Positions 34,201 through 45,767 are shown, counted from the stretch's first letter. The stretch is 64,000 nt of DNA from Adiantum capillus-veneris (GCA_014529385.2 CM043944.1:168217740-168281739), one strand, 5' to 3'. Made by a program: numbers and translations. Notes: a model not told the origin generated them from the letters alone.

Positions 34201-34311
34201 TGGTTGCACCCAACTTTGGTTTACACTTCCCTCGGTTGATATGACACTTGCTGGTTCCCCTTGTTTTGGTTGGTTATTCTGGAGGTTCCTGCCCGATCTC
34301 AAATTCATCAA
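31243..34311 (-). CDS. Gag of the RT-less LTR element
   Basis: 1022 codons, uninterrupted. Residues about 1-80 begin MMNLRSGRN and are polar; 80-270 form a folded-looking region rich in Y/F/V that I do not recognise; 270-390 is a Pro/Ser linker; about 400-560 is a retrotransposon Gag capsid region (MPKKYGGSGDPYAHVSLFKQ, ALTWFQPLN, FAEEFSKRGI, FIEGLRNDTLKKDL). Two zinc knuckles follow at about 797-840: CYKCGGDHLMNVC and CTECGVTHFIEDC, both CX2CX3HX4C, one residue shorter than the usual knuckle. The C-terminus is charged and coiled-coil-like. The protein should form particles and package the RNA. At 1022 residues it is large for a gypsy Gag. It starts at the first ATG after the leader. Confidence 0.88.
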   Translation of the reverse strand: MMNLRSGRNLQNNQPKQGEPASVISTEGSVNQSWVQPLEPIFEGSVSDTSSERSYEIFTEHLEHLNLNNRENMAAGSSNPSATVKLLFIKYQYDNEQGAKIYKDGMDRYCVKIEERPSEFKDLVPVSYSGDRYLDDEGTMYLVVLNPNIVDKWGLMGTKAKVDEELEEKAPIMNFPDARLRRENETTRINTDNIYVGLYKYNNGEQDLYYRCEEPYTGELTDQKRLYVFTFTVGSEVKIAAYDKYGTQYSTMGKKELEGYTYFGEPLHQYYVTSSSQRPAPTNGVQNPMTTGGQRTQATDSFSQPQYSKPRPMGSLHSRESMDTNRGSAVPIPTYTTPGPRFEAEPSHLPPNSRFRAGEPTRVTHEVHDARESFSQDTGAMRLVADHKRMRPSQLAKCMPKKYGGSGDPYAHVSLFKQVLRAEQITDFHTQYEGFGLTLEGTALTWFQPLNIGGFHDIDHLLREFAEEFSKRGIKHNTVSQIYAFKQREHEKVKEASLRFKQYIERCPVRERPQDDRLSVLFIEGLRNDTLKKDLHLKACTSFEQVTREALYLVDNCTVYGEMSADTDFASSSSSSVASETTTKKNVRTTTMPNAEQMIEDALKRMAPYQKPLPKTLKWCAIEQKWTNHPTEECYYNKGYVRERQYAPPVQLAPPQVHPVPKYPTGNVPGPMGIERPQPILGQQPPLPGARPVGIRYAPTLENQEEQALVLVQAYYEESGAHMSPIVYYPPEEPKQPESWGMIGNVGTPTVTNAYDEERYNLDARTLMFIAHGGLTGQRPSYPQRTNQMGPRPALGPCYKCGGDHLMNVCPHTEIIGINSYCTECGVTHFIEDCSKNPNKVQKTTLNMLETIPTSSGSENETLIPTQVVTRAQAKKTTREPENGKLATEVVSQGPRSQRNTWKARKARMKLRKEREDAILAEELKQTKERLEKLESQNGKREMIPERTKQKSIKETTSLSSGGSVLVDKVHEPLDALMRAYEARLKNNQTQEQRWMTYPNAELEKQRLEMCQRMIETAQALL

Positions 34312-35706
34312 TTCCCCTAAGCTTTAACTTTTCTGTCTCAGCAATTTGTTTTCCCCAAGTTTTTGTGGTCAGAATTGATCCAAATTGATTGATACTTGGT
34401 CAATTGTTTAATCTTGTCAGTTGGACAACTTCTGTTTCATCAAGTGAGAATTTTGTTGCAGTTATGCTGAAGAAGACATTAAACGCGTATGATGTCTTTT
34501 TTTCATAGATTTGGACAATTTTGGTTATACTCACTCTCAGTAGCCCTTTTATGCTCTGTCCACTCACAAAATTCAGTTTGAACTCTGTTTGAGCAAGTTA
34601 TGGCTAATTTAGGCTTTTCTTGGTAATTTTTCGCTTTTGACTTGTTTTGGGTCAATTATGATCAAAATGGGATGAATCTTGAAATATAACCTCTAGACAG
34701 CTATTACAATGGATCTGTGTTGGCAAAGTATCAAAATATGTCCAAAATTAGGTCAAAGACATCATACGCATATGATGTCTTTTTCATCAATTTGGGTCAA
34801 AACTTGATATTTATGCTTCCTACAGTGTTTGTAACAATCTTGTCAGGTCAGATATAAAAAATAAGCACTGGATGTGCTAAAAGACATTATACGCGTATGA
34901 TGTCTTTTGTCCCAGATTTTGACTATTCTTGGTTTTAAGCCTTCTCCAATGTTTATAATTGAGTTTCAAGTGTTTTTGTCAGGTTTGAATGTAAAAACAA
35001 GATCTGAATCCAAACTTTCCTATTCTTTGCGTTTCTTGGGCTCCGACTTGTCTTTTTGGGGTTTCTTTGAGTGTTAATGCTCTTGTTTTAAGTTGAAATT
35101 AGGGTATAACCCCCCTTTTCAACACTCTGGTAAAGTCAAAATTTTTGTTTTGGTCTCTGTTGGTCATTTAGACTTCATACGCGTATGATGTCTAAAGTTG
35201 CAGATTTCCAGTTTTTTGGCACAAAATCCTTCCTAAAGCTTTCTCTAGTGCTCAGCAACTCCCAGATACACAGAAAATTTCTCTGACTTTTGTTTATTGC
35301 AAGTTTCACTACTAACTCGACGGTTTAGTGATCTAACATGCAATCAACCATATCAAGCAAATACTCCAATGATTACTAGCTCTAGATCAGGATCAAATGA
35401 AGTCCTACCTAAGCTATCCCTAATCATAAAATGGGTTTGGTAATTGTGACTTTAAAGAGATCCACTGCCACTCACGGACTAGCAAATTCTTCTTCTATCA
35501 ACAACTACTCAACACCAACAAAACAACAAACAAATCTAAGCTAAACTAAAAATACTGTCAACACGGAAGACCCAGGAATACCCCACTTCCTAGAATCTCT
35601 CGAGATCTTCGGAGTCCACCACTCCTAGATCTTTTCTAACTAAAGTATACAAAGTAGTTTATACGACTCACCTCGTAGGATTAGTCTAAGGTCACCTACT
35701 TAGGGC
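34312..35706. other. Long 5' leader of the RT-less element
   Basis: About 1.4 kb without a gene. It carries four copies of the 24-bp palindrome and text similar to the 3' non-coding region (for example GATGTCTTTTTCATCAATTT at both 26069 and 34774). It could hold packaging signals; that is inference. Confidence 0.7.
34474..35193. repeat. 24-bp palindrome, four copies in the 5' leader
   Basis: Copies at 34474-34497, 34757-34780, 34882-34905 and 35170-35193, each with one or two deviations from AGACATCATACG plus its complement. They correspond to the four copies in the 3' region. Confidence 0.92.
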
Positions 35707-35710
35707 TTTC

Positions 35711-35731
35711 GTCCCCGGCAGCGGCGCCAAA
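35711..35731 (-). promoter_or_regulatory. Primer-binding site (tRNA-Asp type)
   Basis: Directly after the 5' LTR the minus strand reads TTTGGCGCCGCTGCCGGGGA. TGGCGCCGTTGCCGGGGA is the complement of the tRNA-Asp 3' end used by Athila-type elements; there is one difference (C for T). The tRNA assignment is from memory of that family. Confidence 0.75.
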
Positions 35732-36355
35732 TGTTAAGGCGGTTACGCCGCTAGCGGAAGCTAAATAGCGAGAACTCAACCAACAACAGAATTTGTCAGA
35801 CGAGGACGAAGCTTGACCCGCAGGCGCATGGAAACAACTAGGTGGGTGTCAGATCACCTACTCGACCTTCTAATGACAATCACTACTAAGGAAATCAAAT
35901 CTAAGTTCTAAAATACGCAAGTGGCTGAAATCCGTACTACGAACGAATGCTATACGAAACAGGATCTAGAATCATTGAATCGATCTCAAACTCAAGCGAA
36001 AGTCTATACACTAGGTAAGAACAACACCCTAAAGACTTGAACTGCAAAATCAACCTATAACCACTCCGTGCAGCAAACGCGTATGAAGACAAGCCGAAAA
36101 ATACAGGTGATCGAAACTTGACCCCGATGGTACCAATGTGTAGCTCTACTCGTTGTGGTTCTATAGATATGCTGCACACTCCATTCCGACACACGAGTTG
36201 GAAGAAAACTCACACCGAAGCTCGTAGGAAGTTACCACACATAGAAGCCGATAGCGCGCACTCTTGGTATCTGTGCGTAGCTCTCGCCGTTGCTAACACA
36301 ATGGCGGTGTCGCTTCTCCAATGGCGGCTCCGTAGCTCGCGTAGCAAGTAGATAA

Positions 36356-36390
<35 letters not shown>

Positions 36391-36676
36391 ACACAGTCAC
36401 GGCGCTCAAAAACTCACCTTGATTAAAAACCGAATCCCCTTAGGTTACAAAAACTTTGGCTTATATACCTCAGCCTTGGAGGTGAGAACATCTCTAACTA
36501 ATTACATCAGCAAGTGAAATTACTTCGGAATTACAAGCTGGAAACTCAATTGAGTCCCGTTACTTAATGAATGGCTCAAATCAAAATTAATGTTGGAAAG
36601 ACATTTATTACAATCAATGGTTACAAAATGATGAGTGTGAGCAAAAATGTGGGTGTGATCCTCTGCTGGCTCAACA
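35732..36676 (-). repeat. 5' LTR of the RT-less element
   Basis: 945 bp, partner of 24116-25060. On the minus strand GTATATAAG (about 36460-36468) is a likely TATA box. A TC array lies at about 36357-36387. Confidence 0.95.
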
Positions 36677-36681
36677 TCTAT
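36677..36681. repeat. TCTAT target-site duplication, right
   Basis: Same five bases as 24111-24115. CACTA sequence resumes here. Confidence 0.93.
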
Positions 36682-39024
36682 TTACACTCCTCACTCAGAC
36701 ACTGTAAACCTTGGTTTTTCTCAAGCTGATCTATTATCATGTGTATACATGCACGGCTTCAAACAAGCGGATACAGAGCATGTGTTACATGTGGACCTAG
36801 ACTGAATGCACGTAGGGCACCCTCATTGAAGAAGAAAATCTACGAAGGTCATCAAGCGTATCTTCCAGAGAATCATGTGTTACACGATGGCTTTTTGGTA
36901 AGAGAGCCACCGAGGATGTCTGCACAAGCATGGTTAGTGCAGAAGGAGATGTGTGATGACGGATTGCCCCCAGGGATGAAGAGACTATCTCTATGGTATG
37001 AGTTACCATACTGGCCCCGACTCATGATCAATCACTTGCTCGATCCAATGCACATATTCAAGAATGTGGGTAATCTACTATGGGACCATCTGACCGGCAA
37101 GAAAGATACTTTGGGAGCCAGAGTTGACCTTAGAAATGTGGATCGTATGGAGCAATATTGGCCGCAAACAGCGTCCGATAGATCGATAAAACTCCCTAAA
37201 GCACCATGGATTTTCACAGGAGCCCAAGAACGCAAAGCAAAAGAGACCATTCGATCTTTGCGGACCCCCACTGGCGTAATGCACTCACTTATAACGTGTT
37301 TTACTAAAGAAGGAAAGCTTACCGGTTTGAAGTCACACGATTGGCATAAAATGTGTCAGGTATGTTCATAGTGGAGTATATCATAGTGGGAATTGAGTAA
37401 CAAATTCATGTGTGGACTTTAATATCATTGCTGCACGTGTTTTGCAGTTTATTTTACCGGTTGCCATTGAGGGATGTTTGTCTCTTGACGTCCGTAACAC
37501 AATCTACAAACTTGCGAAGTTGGTGCAATGGATCTCACAAAAGGAGATCAACGTAGACTCCATACCATTCGCCAAACTAAACGCTGCGGAGGTTGTGTGC
37601 ATGTTTGAGAAACATTTTCCTACTACCATGCTAACCATTTAGGTGCATCTTCTTGTTCACATAGTTGATGAGGTGGAAATAGCTGGCACAATACATTCCA
37701 GATGGATGTTCTTTTTAGAACGTTTCACGAAAACGCTCAAGGGATATGTGCGTCAGAAGGCACGTCCGGAGGGTAGCATGGTAGAAGGCTGGCTAGTATC
37801 AGAGTCCCTAGTGTACATTGGAGAGTGGCTAGATGGATTTGATAAAGCCCGGGACACTCTATGGCGAACCATAGATGATGAGCGCATATCTGGAATTGCA
37901 ATCTCGGTGTTGAGAAGAAGATGACGGAAGATCTAGAGGCTAATATCAACCGATTTTGCATGCTTCACAATCCAGTCATGCAGAAGTGGATTTCACAATA
38001 TGAGGATGCAAAGCAAGAGCACAAAGGGCACAAATCGAGTGGAGACAGGGAAGACGACCACCGATGCACTATCCGACGGGTCTGGAGATCCTACCAACAT
38101 TTCATGAGCTTAAGATGGTTGCACAACCAATTGAAAAGCGCACAACACTGCGGTGAAGAAGCGACTGAGGAGAGTGGGAGTACTCTCGGGGTTGCGCGAC
38201 CAAGGTAAGTTTGCAATGTAAAACTAGTAACTTTCTAGATGTTTGAACGGCCACTCATAATCTTTGTTGGTTGTAGTATAAGTCATACACAGTAGCATGG
38301 TGTAAAGGTTGACATTTTAGGGTGGAACGGATCGACAAAAAGCGTTTTACTCAAGATTGTGGAATCATGGCAAAATTGAACAGTCTAGTTGACGACGGTC
38401 CTCTGATGCAGATCCTGTTGTGGCGGAACTCACTTACTTTGGCACGCTACAAGAGATTTTGAGGATCGACTATAGAGGATTTTTTGTCGACTTGTTCGAC
38501 GTGCAATGGTTCAAGATAATCATGGAGGGTTGCAACGCTACTGTGCGTAGAGGAGAGTCTGGTTTTCTTGAGGTGGATTCAACTAAGAAATGGACTGACC
38601 TAAGAGACACTTTCGTACTACCCGAGCATTGTGAACAAGTAAGTATGTAAATAGTTAACATCCCATTTTAGAATTTATGTGCTTGGAAGCTCTTATGTAA
38701 GTTATGTAGCTCTGGCAGGTGATATTTCATCCTACAAAGTCTGCATCAAACTGGTGGTACGTCATAGAGGTAGCCCCTCGTAGTGCACGGACGTATGAAG
38801 GCTACCATGTGCCAATCACAGTGGCATCAATGGAGGAGATCGGAGAAGATGCTTAGTCAGAAGCCGTGGAGGTGGTGCCAAACAAACATCAAGCTGCTAC
38901 TCTCTATAGGGTGCATGCAGAGGATCTACAAAATGAAACAGAGGACATCTGTTTAAACGGAGAGCTCTATATAGATATAGGAAGTTATGCTGAGCTATGC
39001 GAGGATGAGAGAGATATCTCTTAA
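36682..39024 (+). pseudogene. CACTA copy 2 transposase, 3' half
   Basis: Continues the transposase after the LTR element: exon 3 (36755-37361) with LLDPMHIFKNV and LKSHDWHKM; exon 4 from about 37447 with LAKLVQWISQKE and VHLLVHIVDEVEI; DUF4216 block at 38420-38640 with YFGTLQEILRIDYRG; and a last exon from about 38720 ending with a TAA at 39022. Stops include a TAG at 37640-37642 and one near 38854, and there are frameshifts near 37900 and 38020. The last intron keeps its CAG acceptor here, which copy 1 has lost. Confidence 0.88.
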
Positions 39025-39368
39025 AGCCATAAATATTGTATTTGAACAATTTTGCTCCGTTTATTAAACTCAGAGTTATGCACTTGCCTCTTCCATCATT
39101 CAAGTGGAATAGAAGAAGAACGCTTTCTGTTTTGCTACTAGCCTTTGAACATTCCAAAGCTACAAGCACCTTCAAGTTCTTGTACGATTCTCCGTTTTGA
39201 ACAATTTTGCTCCGTTTTGTAAAAACTTTGGCTCTCTATGTATTTGCGTCATTGCGACATTGTATTCATATGCGTCATTTCATCATTGTATTTAATGGTC
39301 TTTGCGTCCACTCCAGGTACGTATGCTCTAGGTATGTTCTCATAAGCAGAGACGGCGAGCACCTCCTC

Positions 39369-39399
<31 letters not shown>

Positions 39400-39467
39400 T
39401 ACTTGTCCATGTTTTCTACTCCATTCATTCAATATTAAGTTTAAATGTTCGTGTGTTTAATGCAGGT
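39025..39467. other. Spacer between the two CACTA genes
   Basis: Contains a TC array (about 39367-39394). About 120 bp near 39090-39200 have no counterpart in copy 1. No gene. Confidence 0.6.
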
Positions 39468-40775
39468 ATGGATGATGAGGAGTTTCTTTCTTCTTTGTCA
39501 CCCTAGCAGAGACAGTGGTACGTGGAGCGTCATCGCTCTGGCGCACCATCGCGCGTTCGTACTCCATCCGCATCTCCCTTTGTTTCGGAGTCCTTAGCGC
39601 GCTCCAAAGCTTCGGTGTCGACGAGACGATCTTCACACTCGTCTAGGTGTCGGCGCTCTAGTGGTGGTGGTGGCGGTTGTTGTGGGGATGCCGCCACCGA
39701 TGCTTCGACACCGCCTCGTGTTCGATGAGGCTCTTTACCCTCCCCTTCTTTGCCCGTCCCGACACCAGCCACGACATCGCCATCGCACCAGGTTTTGCGC
39801 GGATGACTACCGTTCCTCGCAGCTACACACCACTAGCTACTCCTCCAGGAGTCACTCCAGTGGACACTCCTCGCTTCGGGGCTCAGACTCCAGTGGAGAC
39901 ACCTAGAGTCCGTACCCCCGTTGACACGCCGCTAGAGACTCCTGCCGAGACACCCAGGTTCACGCGTCAGCGGCGAGAGGGCTTGCCTTACTCCGTCGAC
40001 TTCAGCGGCGGCATCATCTTGGATGATGAAGGCAAGAAGGTGATTTCGCGTATGCGCGGTCTTTACTCTCAGGTGTTTAGACACTACATATACTAAACAC
40101 CTGAAGTGAAGTACCGAATGAATTAAAAGACAGAGTCATTAGCATGCTTCATGACGAGTTTCCCGTTCCAACACGGGATGACCGCTTCAATGAAGATGTG
40201 ATGAAGGTGCGAATGTGCGAATACTGCAAGCATAAGCGTTCCGAAGTGCACAAAGCAATCAAGCATGGGTGGAGCAGACCAGATTGGCTGGCCAAAGAAG
40301 ATTGGAAGCATGCGAAGAAAGAAGCACGCGAGAATCCCGACAAGTGGAAGCAACAAAAGGAGGCAGCCAGAGCGTGAGTAGAGACAGGGAGCTCACACCA
40401 GTTGGGGAGCGGCGGGTGGGCATCATTTGAGGTCGATTTTGTAAGTGTTTTTGCATCTATATTTGATAGTTTAGGATTTATGGGATTTGAAATGCTAACA
40501 TAATGGATTCTTTGTATGTTTTGACAGTGGTCGTTTACAGGACGTGATCCCACACCGTACGAGCGTGAGTACGCAGGCAGGAAGGGCTTAAACGCCCTTA
40601 TAGACATCCCAAGTTCTCGTGGCGGCATGGTTAGTATTAGGGTTTAATATTATCTATTTATTGTATTGTTTTATAAACGTCGCTATATGTTTATACTTAC
40701 AAAAAGCTATCTTATTGTTTTTTTTTGCAGAATCCGACAGATACGCCACTTCGACGCGATGAGACGTCTGATTAG
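39468..40775 (+). pseudogene. CACTA copy 2 TnpA-like gene
   Basis: Counterpart of 17704-19019. It begins MDDEEFLSSLSP, then a TAG where copy 1 has a CAG (39503). Later it has a TGA for CGA after TPPRVR (39726), a frameshift around the proline-rich tract, a broken stretch at HYIY (about 40096), and another TGA for CGA at 40375. The conserved block (HDEFPVPTRDDRFNED, SRPDWLAKEDWKHAKK) is readable. The changes are mostly C-to-T at CG or CAG codons, as expected for a methylated, unselected copy. Confidence 0.88.
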
Positions 40776-41169
40776 ACGACGTCAGTTTAGCCATAGCTAG
40801 ATAGCATTAGTTTCTTTTTGTTATAGATTATGTATCATGAGACTACTTTTATATGTCTTTTTGAAAACCATGTATATTTTTTAAATAATGACAATGGTTT
40901 GTAACTATTACATTTGCAAAGATTAACAATCAAGTGATTTTGCCTATGTGTACAATTGTCATTGATTTACTTTCATCAATTCACGCTTGTCATTTTTGTA
41001 TCTTAATATTGCAAACAATACGTACTATGGATGATGGAGTTAATGATTATATTGTCTTGTGGGTGACTATTTTGGGTTTATATTTACCTTTGCACTTTTT
41101 TTCAAAGGTAAATAGACAAATGAAACATTCAATATGGTTGATGGGTGGCAGGGCATCACCAAAATTTTT
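40776..41169. other. CACTA copy 2 3' untranslated region
   Basis: AT-rich, alignable in part with 19020-19395. No gene. Confidence 0.6.
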
Positions 41170-41759
<590 letters not shown>

Positions 41760-41762
<3 letters not shown>

Positions 41763-44058
41763 TGTATACCTATACAACAGTTTGATTATATAGAACAAAA
41801 AAACATATTTTTCCTTTCATACACAGATCCCTATTTACCTTGTTTAATATTCTCAAGTTGAAAACCAAATTAATTGGTGTGGTTTTTTATATATTTTAAA
41901 AATGGGGGTAACCCTCCTCCTTCTAAGCATCTCATGGGAACCCACCCCTTAAGAGATTTTTGCAAAGATAGTGGCTTTCATTACCTTAAACCTCACGCCC
42001 GCTGGCTCTCTCTATCCCCCTTAACTACACTACAACTCACACCTAGAGTATGCTAACCCCTACACTTGCTCTCTCTCCCTCTCAACTCCCCATATGTAAG
42101 CAGGAGTGGCCATAGAGGCGGCTTGGGAGACAGTAGAACTGAGTACTTGATCGTGGGGTGTCTTCTCACCTTGAGCTTGCCGGGATCTGCTATATAAGGT
42201 GAGGGTGCTCTGGCCCTTCACTTAGTCTGTGGGTATTATTTCGCTCTACGTATGTATTTCAAAGAGAGGTCTGAGGGCTTTTTGATACTGAGTAGCTAAG
42301 GAGGTTGTTGAGCTACCCTCTCAGGTCGGTACTTACCTTGATAATAGTACCTTGGTGACATACAATAATGGTTTTTTCCTTCATGTTACTAAAAGGAAGT
42401 TAGGTTATTTTATGCTAAATCGCGCAGTCATCGACTACCTGGTTTTTTTGATATTATGCTCCAACTACATCACTATGCTGGAATTACTTATTTGGATTAT
42501 GGCATTTTAGACAGTGATAGTTGGAACTAATCATACTAGTTACAATTGTTCTTTTTTTTTGTTTTTTTAGGGTGATTAGTTTCTTGTGACAAAAGGTTTT
42601 TTTGATAGCTTGTACAACGCCTTTGATTCATTTTGAATGAGGATTTTTTGTAACCCATGCACAACCAGAGTAGTGGTGCTTGATGTGGCAACATTTAGAC
42701 AATGAAAAATGGGGGATCTTTCACTTGATATTGTCATTTGTCTGGTCTGTCTTGATAAAACACAGCCTAAAGTCGGGGCGGTTTTACTCTTTATTTGATG
42801 CGTGGAAATTTCTGTAGACTACTGCATGGTGTAATGGGGTTTTTTCTTCCGTTATGTCGTTTTTGGGATTGTTACACTTGCAAAGGATCTCGCTTGTTAG
42901 CTTATATAGTATGACGTCGACAGTGCTGGTAACATATATGGGTTTTTTCTCTTTTTGATAGACAAGCCATCAATAGGTTCTTTTACTAATCTTCCTAGCT
43001 TGGGCTCATTTAGTGTTTTTTTTTCTCATTAACTTACAAACTCTGGTGGGTTGAAGTCTGTAAGCCCATATGGGTATGAGAAATTTGAATTGGCTTGCCA
43101 ACATAAGCCGAATTTTCTTTTCAAAAAATGGGAGGTACCTGTAGTTGGTGTTGTGGATACTTTATGGCTTCATGGTACTTAATAAAGCTAGAGAAATCGG
43201 TGCCTGACGAAATTGGCAAAGTTATTCTGGTATTTAAAAATTGATCTAAGAGATGATATAAGGATTAGGAAACTTGGTTCAAGAGGGATTGATGACCTTC
43301 TTGATCAAAATAATATATATAGTAATATCTACTTAAAGTCTAGAATTTATAAAAAATGAGGATATATAAATATCATAATTATAAGTACTACCTTTAAAAT
43401 CCTTGGGGTTGCAAAAAACAAAGGACTGAAATACATGAACACTTTGGACAGTGGTTTTAAGTTTTATTTTTTAAAATTGTAAGTTGGACATGGATAACAA
43501 ATAATATAGTCCATTGACACCTGTAAAACACATCCAAAACTAACGTATTTGTTGTCTTGTTTGGATGGATGCAGGTGAGGACTCTACCCTTTCTTGGAAT
43601 TTTTTTGGCTTAAAGCTATTGTCTATCAGATACTACACTTGCTCCTACCACTTGGGAAGTATTTCTTTATTGGATCACTATCATTGTATACTAGAATGAG
43701 GCTTCATTTTCATATGCCATGTACAAAGATAATTCTAAGACTAAGTTGTTTTTGTACTAATTTTTGCCTTTTTTTATGAAGCCAGCTGTCCTTTGAATGT
43801 AAAAGTTCATTTATGTCTTATTATATAAGTTAAAGCATCTACACACACGTCCTATACATAAGGTTTTTTCTTTTTTTGAAAAAACCAGGGCTTATGCAAG
43901 CTATGTTGAACAAATACTAATCTCACTTTGATTTGTCATGACAGATTTGTAAGAAGGTATTAATGCAACAAGCACCCCCTCCCCCTTTCTCTCTCTTTCT
44001 TAAATATATAGTTGTGTTTGCTTGATCATTGCCGATACGTTTCAAAGCACCCCAAGCA

Positions 44059-44060
<2 letters not shown>
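41760..44060. other. Intergenic, no gene recognised
   Basis: AT-rich with T-runs. A string GCTATATAAGG near 42190 looks like a TATA box but no supportable gene follows. Confidence 0.5.

Positions 44061-44061
<1 letters not shown>

Positions 44062-44131
<70 letters not shown>
44062..44131. repeat. (TC)n microsatellite
   Basis: About 35 TC units. The frames on both strands here are artefacts of the array. Confidence 0.95.
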
Positions 44132-44132
<1 letters not shown>

Positions 44133-45462
44133 ACGCATCCTAGTTCGCATCCAAAACTAGGTGGTGCCCCAAATTTGTGTAGGGTTAGGTTGCGGGTTTG
44201 TGTGTGTGTTTGTTGTTTTTTTCCAACCCCAACCCAATTGAGCAGCACGGGAGCCTTGAAGGGTGTCTAGAGGTTGCTCTTCTTGTTGCCCGCCCCGGAC
44301 TGCCTCAATATAAAGAACAGAAAAATTTTACAGATCCATCACTTGTGGTGTAATCTCTTAGAATCTAGTAAAGCCTTCATAGAAGGATAAATCCAAGAAA
44401 ATAGAGATGACCCCAAGGGGTACAAAATATCACATCTTCAAGCTTGAATAATCTACACCTTACCCACACAACTTGCAGAAGCCACTTAAAGTGGATATGA
44501 AGCCATGTGATAGGGGAGAGTTGGATAACCAAGAAGTATCCACTAAAATAGTGGCTTAAAATTCATGCATAGTCTGTATATGTAGAAAAATCTAAATTCA
44601 ATGTATTTTAATTCTCTTTTTTGTTACTTGTACAAGAGATACTCCTTCTCTATCTTCAATCATGCAAACTCTTTTTATTCCTCTCTTGGCTTGGAGACCA
44701 TACCATCCAATGTTTGAAGGTCAAACATGACCTATGGTCCCATATGAAATATGCCATATGCTCTTTGTTGAGCTATTCAATGATGCTTGATGCTTGAGGA
44801 CTATGGATATGAAGGTGGCACTTGAAGGTCCACAAAGTTCCTAGGAGAGAAATGTTGCTTATGGGGCTCCCATCCGATGGGGCCTAGGGGACACAAAGAG
44901 TTAAAGAACCTGAAGCTCAAAGTTGTATCTACTTATGGTACCCCGGCTGAGGGGCCTAAAACCATAAAGACCAGAAGCTTGCACTCTGAAAGAGAGTTTC
45001 GTAAATCATGTTGACATGCTAACGTGGTAGGTCATACAAATGCCAACATGGAAGGCTGATAGATTTGGGGAGAAAACGCTTTTGAGATTGGCTGCTTTTG
45101 AACTGATTGCTTTTGGGGCATCCCTTGTAAGAATAAAAGAGCCCTTGGGGCCTCACTTTGCTGAGCATACGGAAGTAGACTATGAGAGAGGTACATGGAT
45201 CACGATCCATGTTTGGAGAGCTTTTGACCCCAATATTGAACCACTTATAGATGAAGTTATTTCTAGGCTATCCCCAAAGTCTTTTTGCATTTGGACAAGA
45301 AAAAGTTAGCCAAAAGTGAAATCCTTTGTCTATTTTAGCAATTTTTGGCTATCTTCTATTTTAGGTCTTTTTGGTCACTTTTTTCAACTCCTTTTGCAAA
45401 ATTGACTTTGGGAATATGTTTCTACCAGTCTTTGCCACTCACTCTTCAATTTTCAACCAAAT
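44132..45462. other. Intergenic, no gene recognised
   Basis: One 89-codon frame at 45040-45309 (MPTWKADRFGEK..) matches nothing I know. No structure stands out. Confidence 0.45.
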
Positions 45463-45692
45463 TGTTTCTGGAATTAGGGTTGAAGAGAAACGCACACAGC
45501 TTGCAGAAGACGAAGGAAGCTCAAGGCACACAATAGAGAGTGTGTACATAGTGTGAAATGGAAAGATAGATAGCCTAGAGTGATGGACGTTTATACAATG
45601 CACGGGGGAAAAAACCTCCTAAAGAGGGAAAAAAATTCCCCCTGCAGTCCTATTGTGTTCACACACATCACTACCACATGTATATGGTAACA
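45463..45692 (-). repeat. Probable 3' LTR of the copia element
   Basis: On the minus strand it begins TGTTACCATATAC after a purine tract AAGGGGGGATT (45693-45703), has GTATAAACG about 100 bp in, and would end CCAGAAACA at 45463. The far end is a guess from the TGTT..AACA symmetry because no second LTR is present. Confidence 0.55.
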
Positions 45693-45767
45693 AATCCCCC
45701 CTTGAGTGATGCGGTGAACGAGAGCTAGCACATGAGTAAAGGAAAGTGCCATGCCCTGAGGACATGA

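Larger units (their letters stand above)
24116..36676 (-). mobile_element. RT-less LTR retrotransposon (gag-pro, gypsy-like), young
   Basis: Two 945-bp LTRs (24116-25060 and 35732-36676) begin TGTT and end AACA. I count about six mismatches between them. A TCTAT duplication flanks the whole. The primer-binding site after the 5' LTR starts TTTGGCGCCGCTGCCGGGGA on the minus strand; apart from one base and the extra leading T's it matches the end of tRNA-Asp used by Athila-like gypsy elements. Coding content is Gag, retropepsin, an integrase C-terminal tail and a second retropepsin. RT, RNase H and the integrase core are missing, so it must depend on a partner element. It lies inside CACTA copy 2. 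Confidence 0.93.

Noticed and set aside
25917-35193. A CRISPR array from the repeated 24-mer
   Set aside because: This is plant nuclear DNA, spacing is irregular and long, and the copies lie in retrotransposon flanks without cas genes.
42180-42260. A promoter with GCTATATAAGG
   Set aside because: No coding region, splice pattern or LTR follows that I can support.
45040-45309. An 89-codon plus-strand ORF
   Set aside because: No motif, no relative in the window and no start or splice context that marks it as real.
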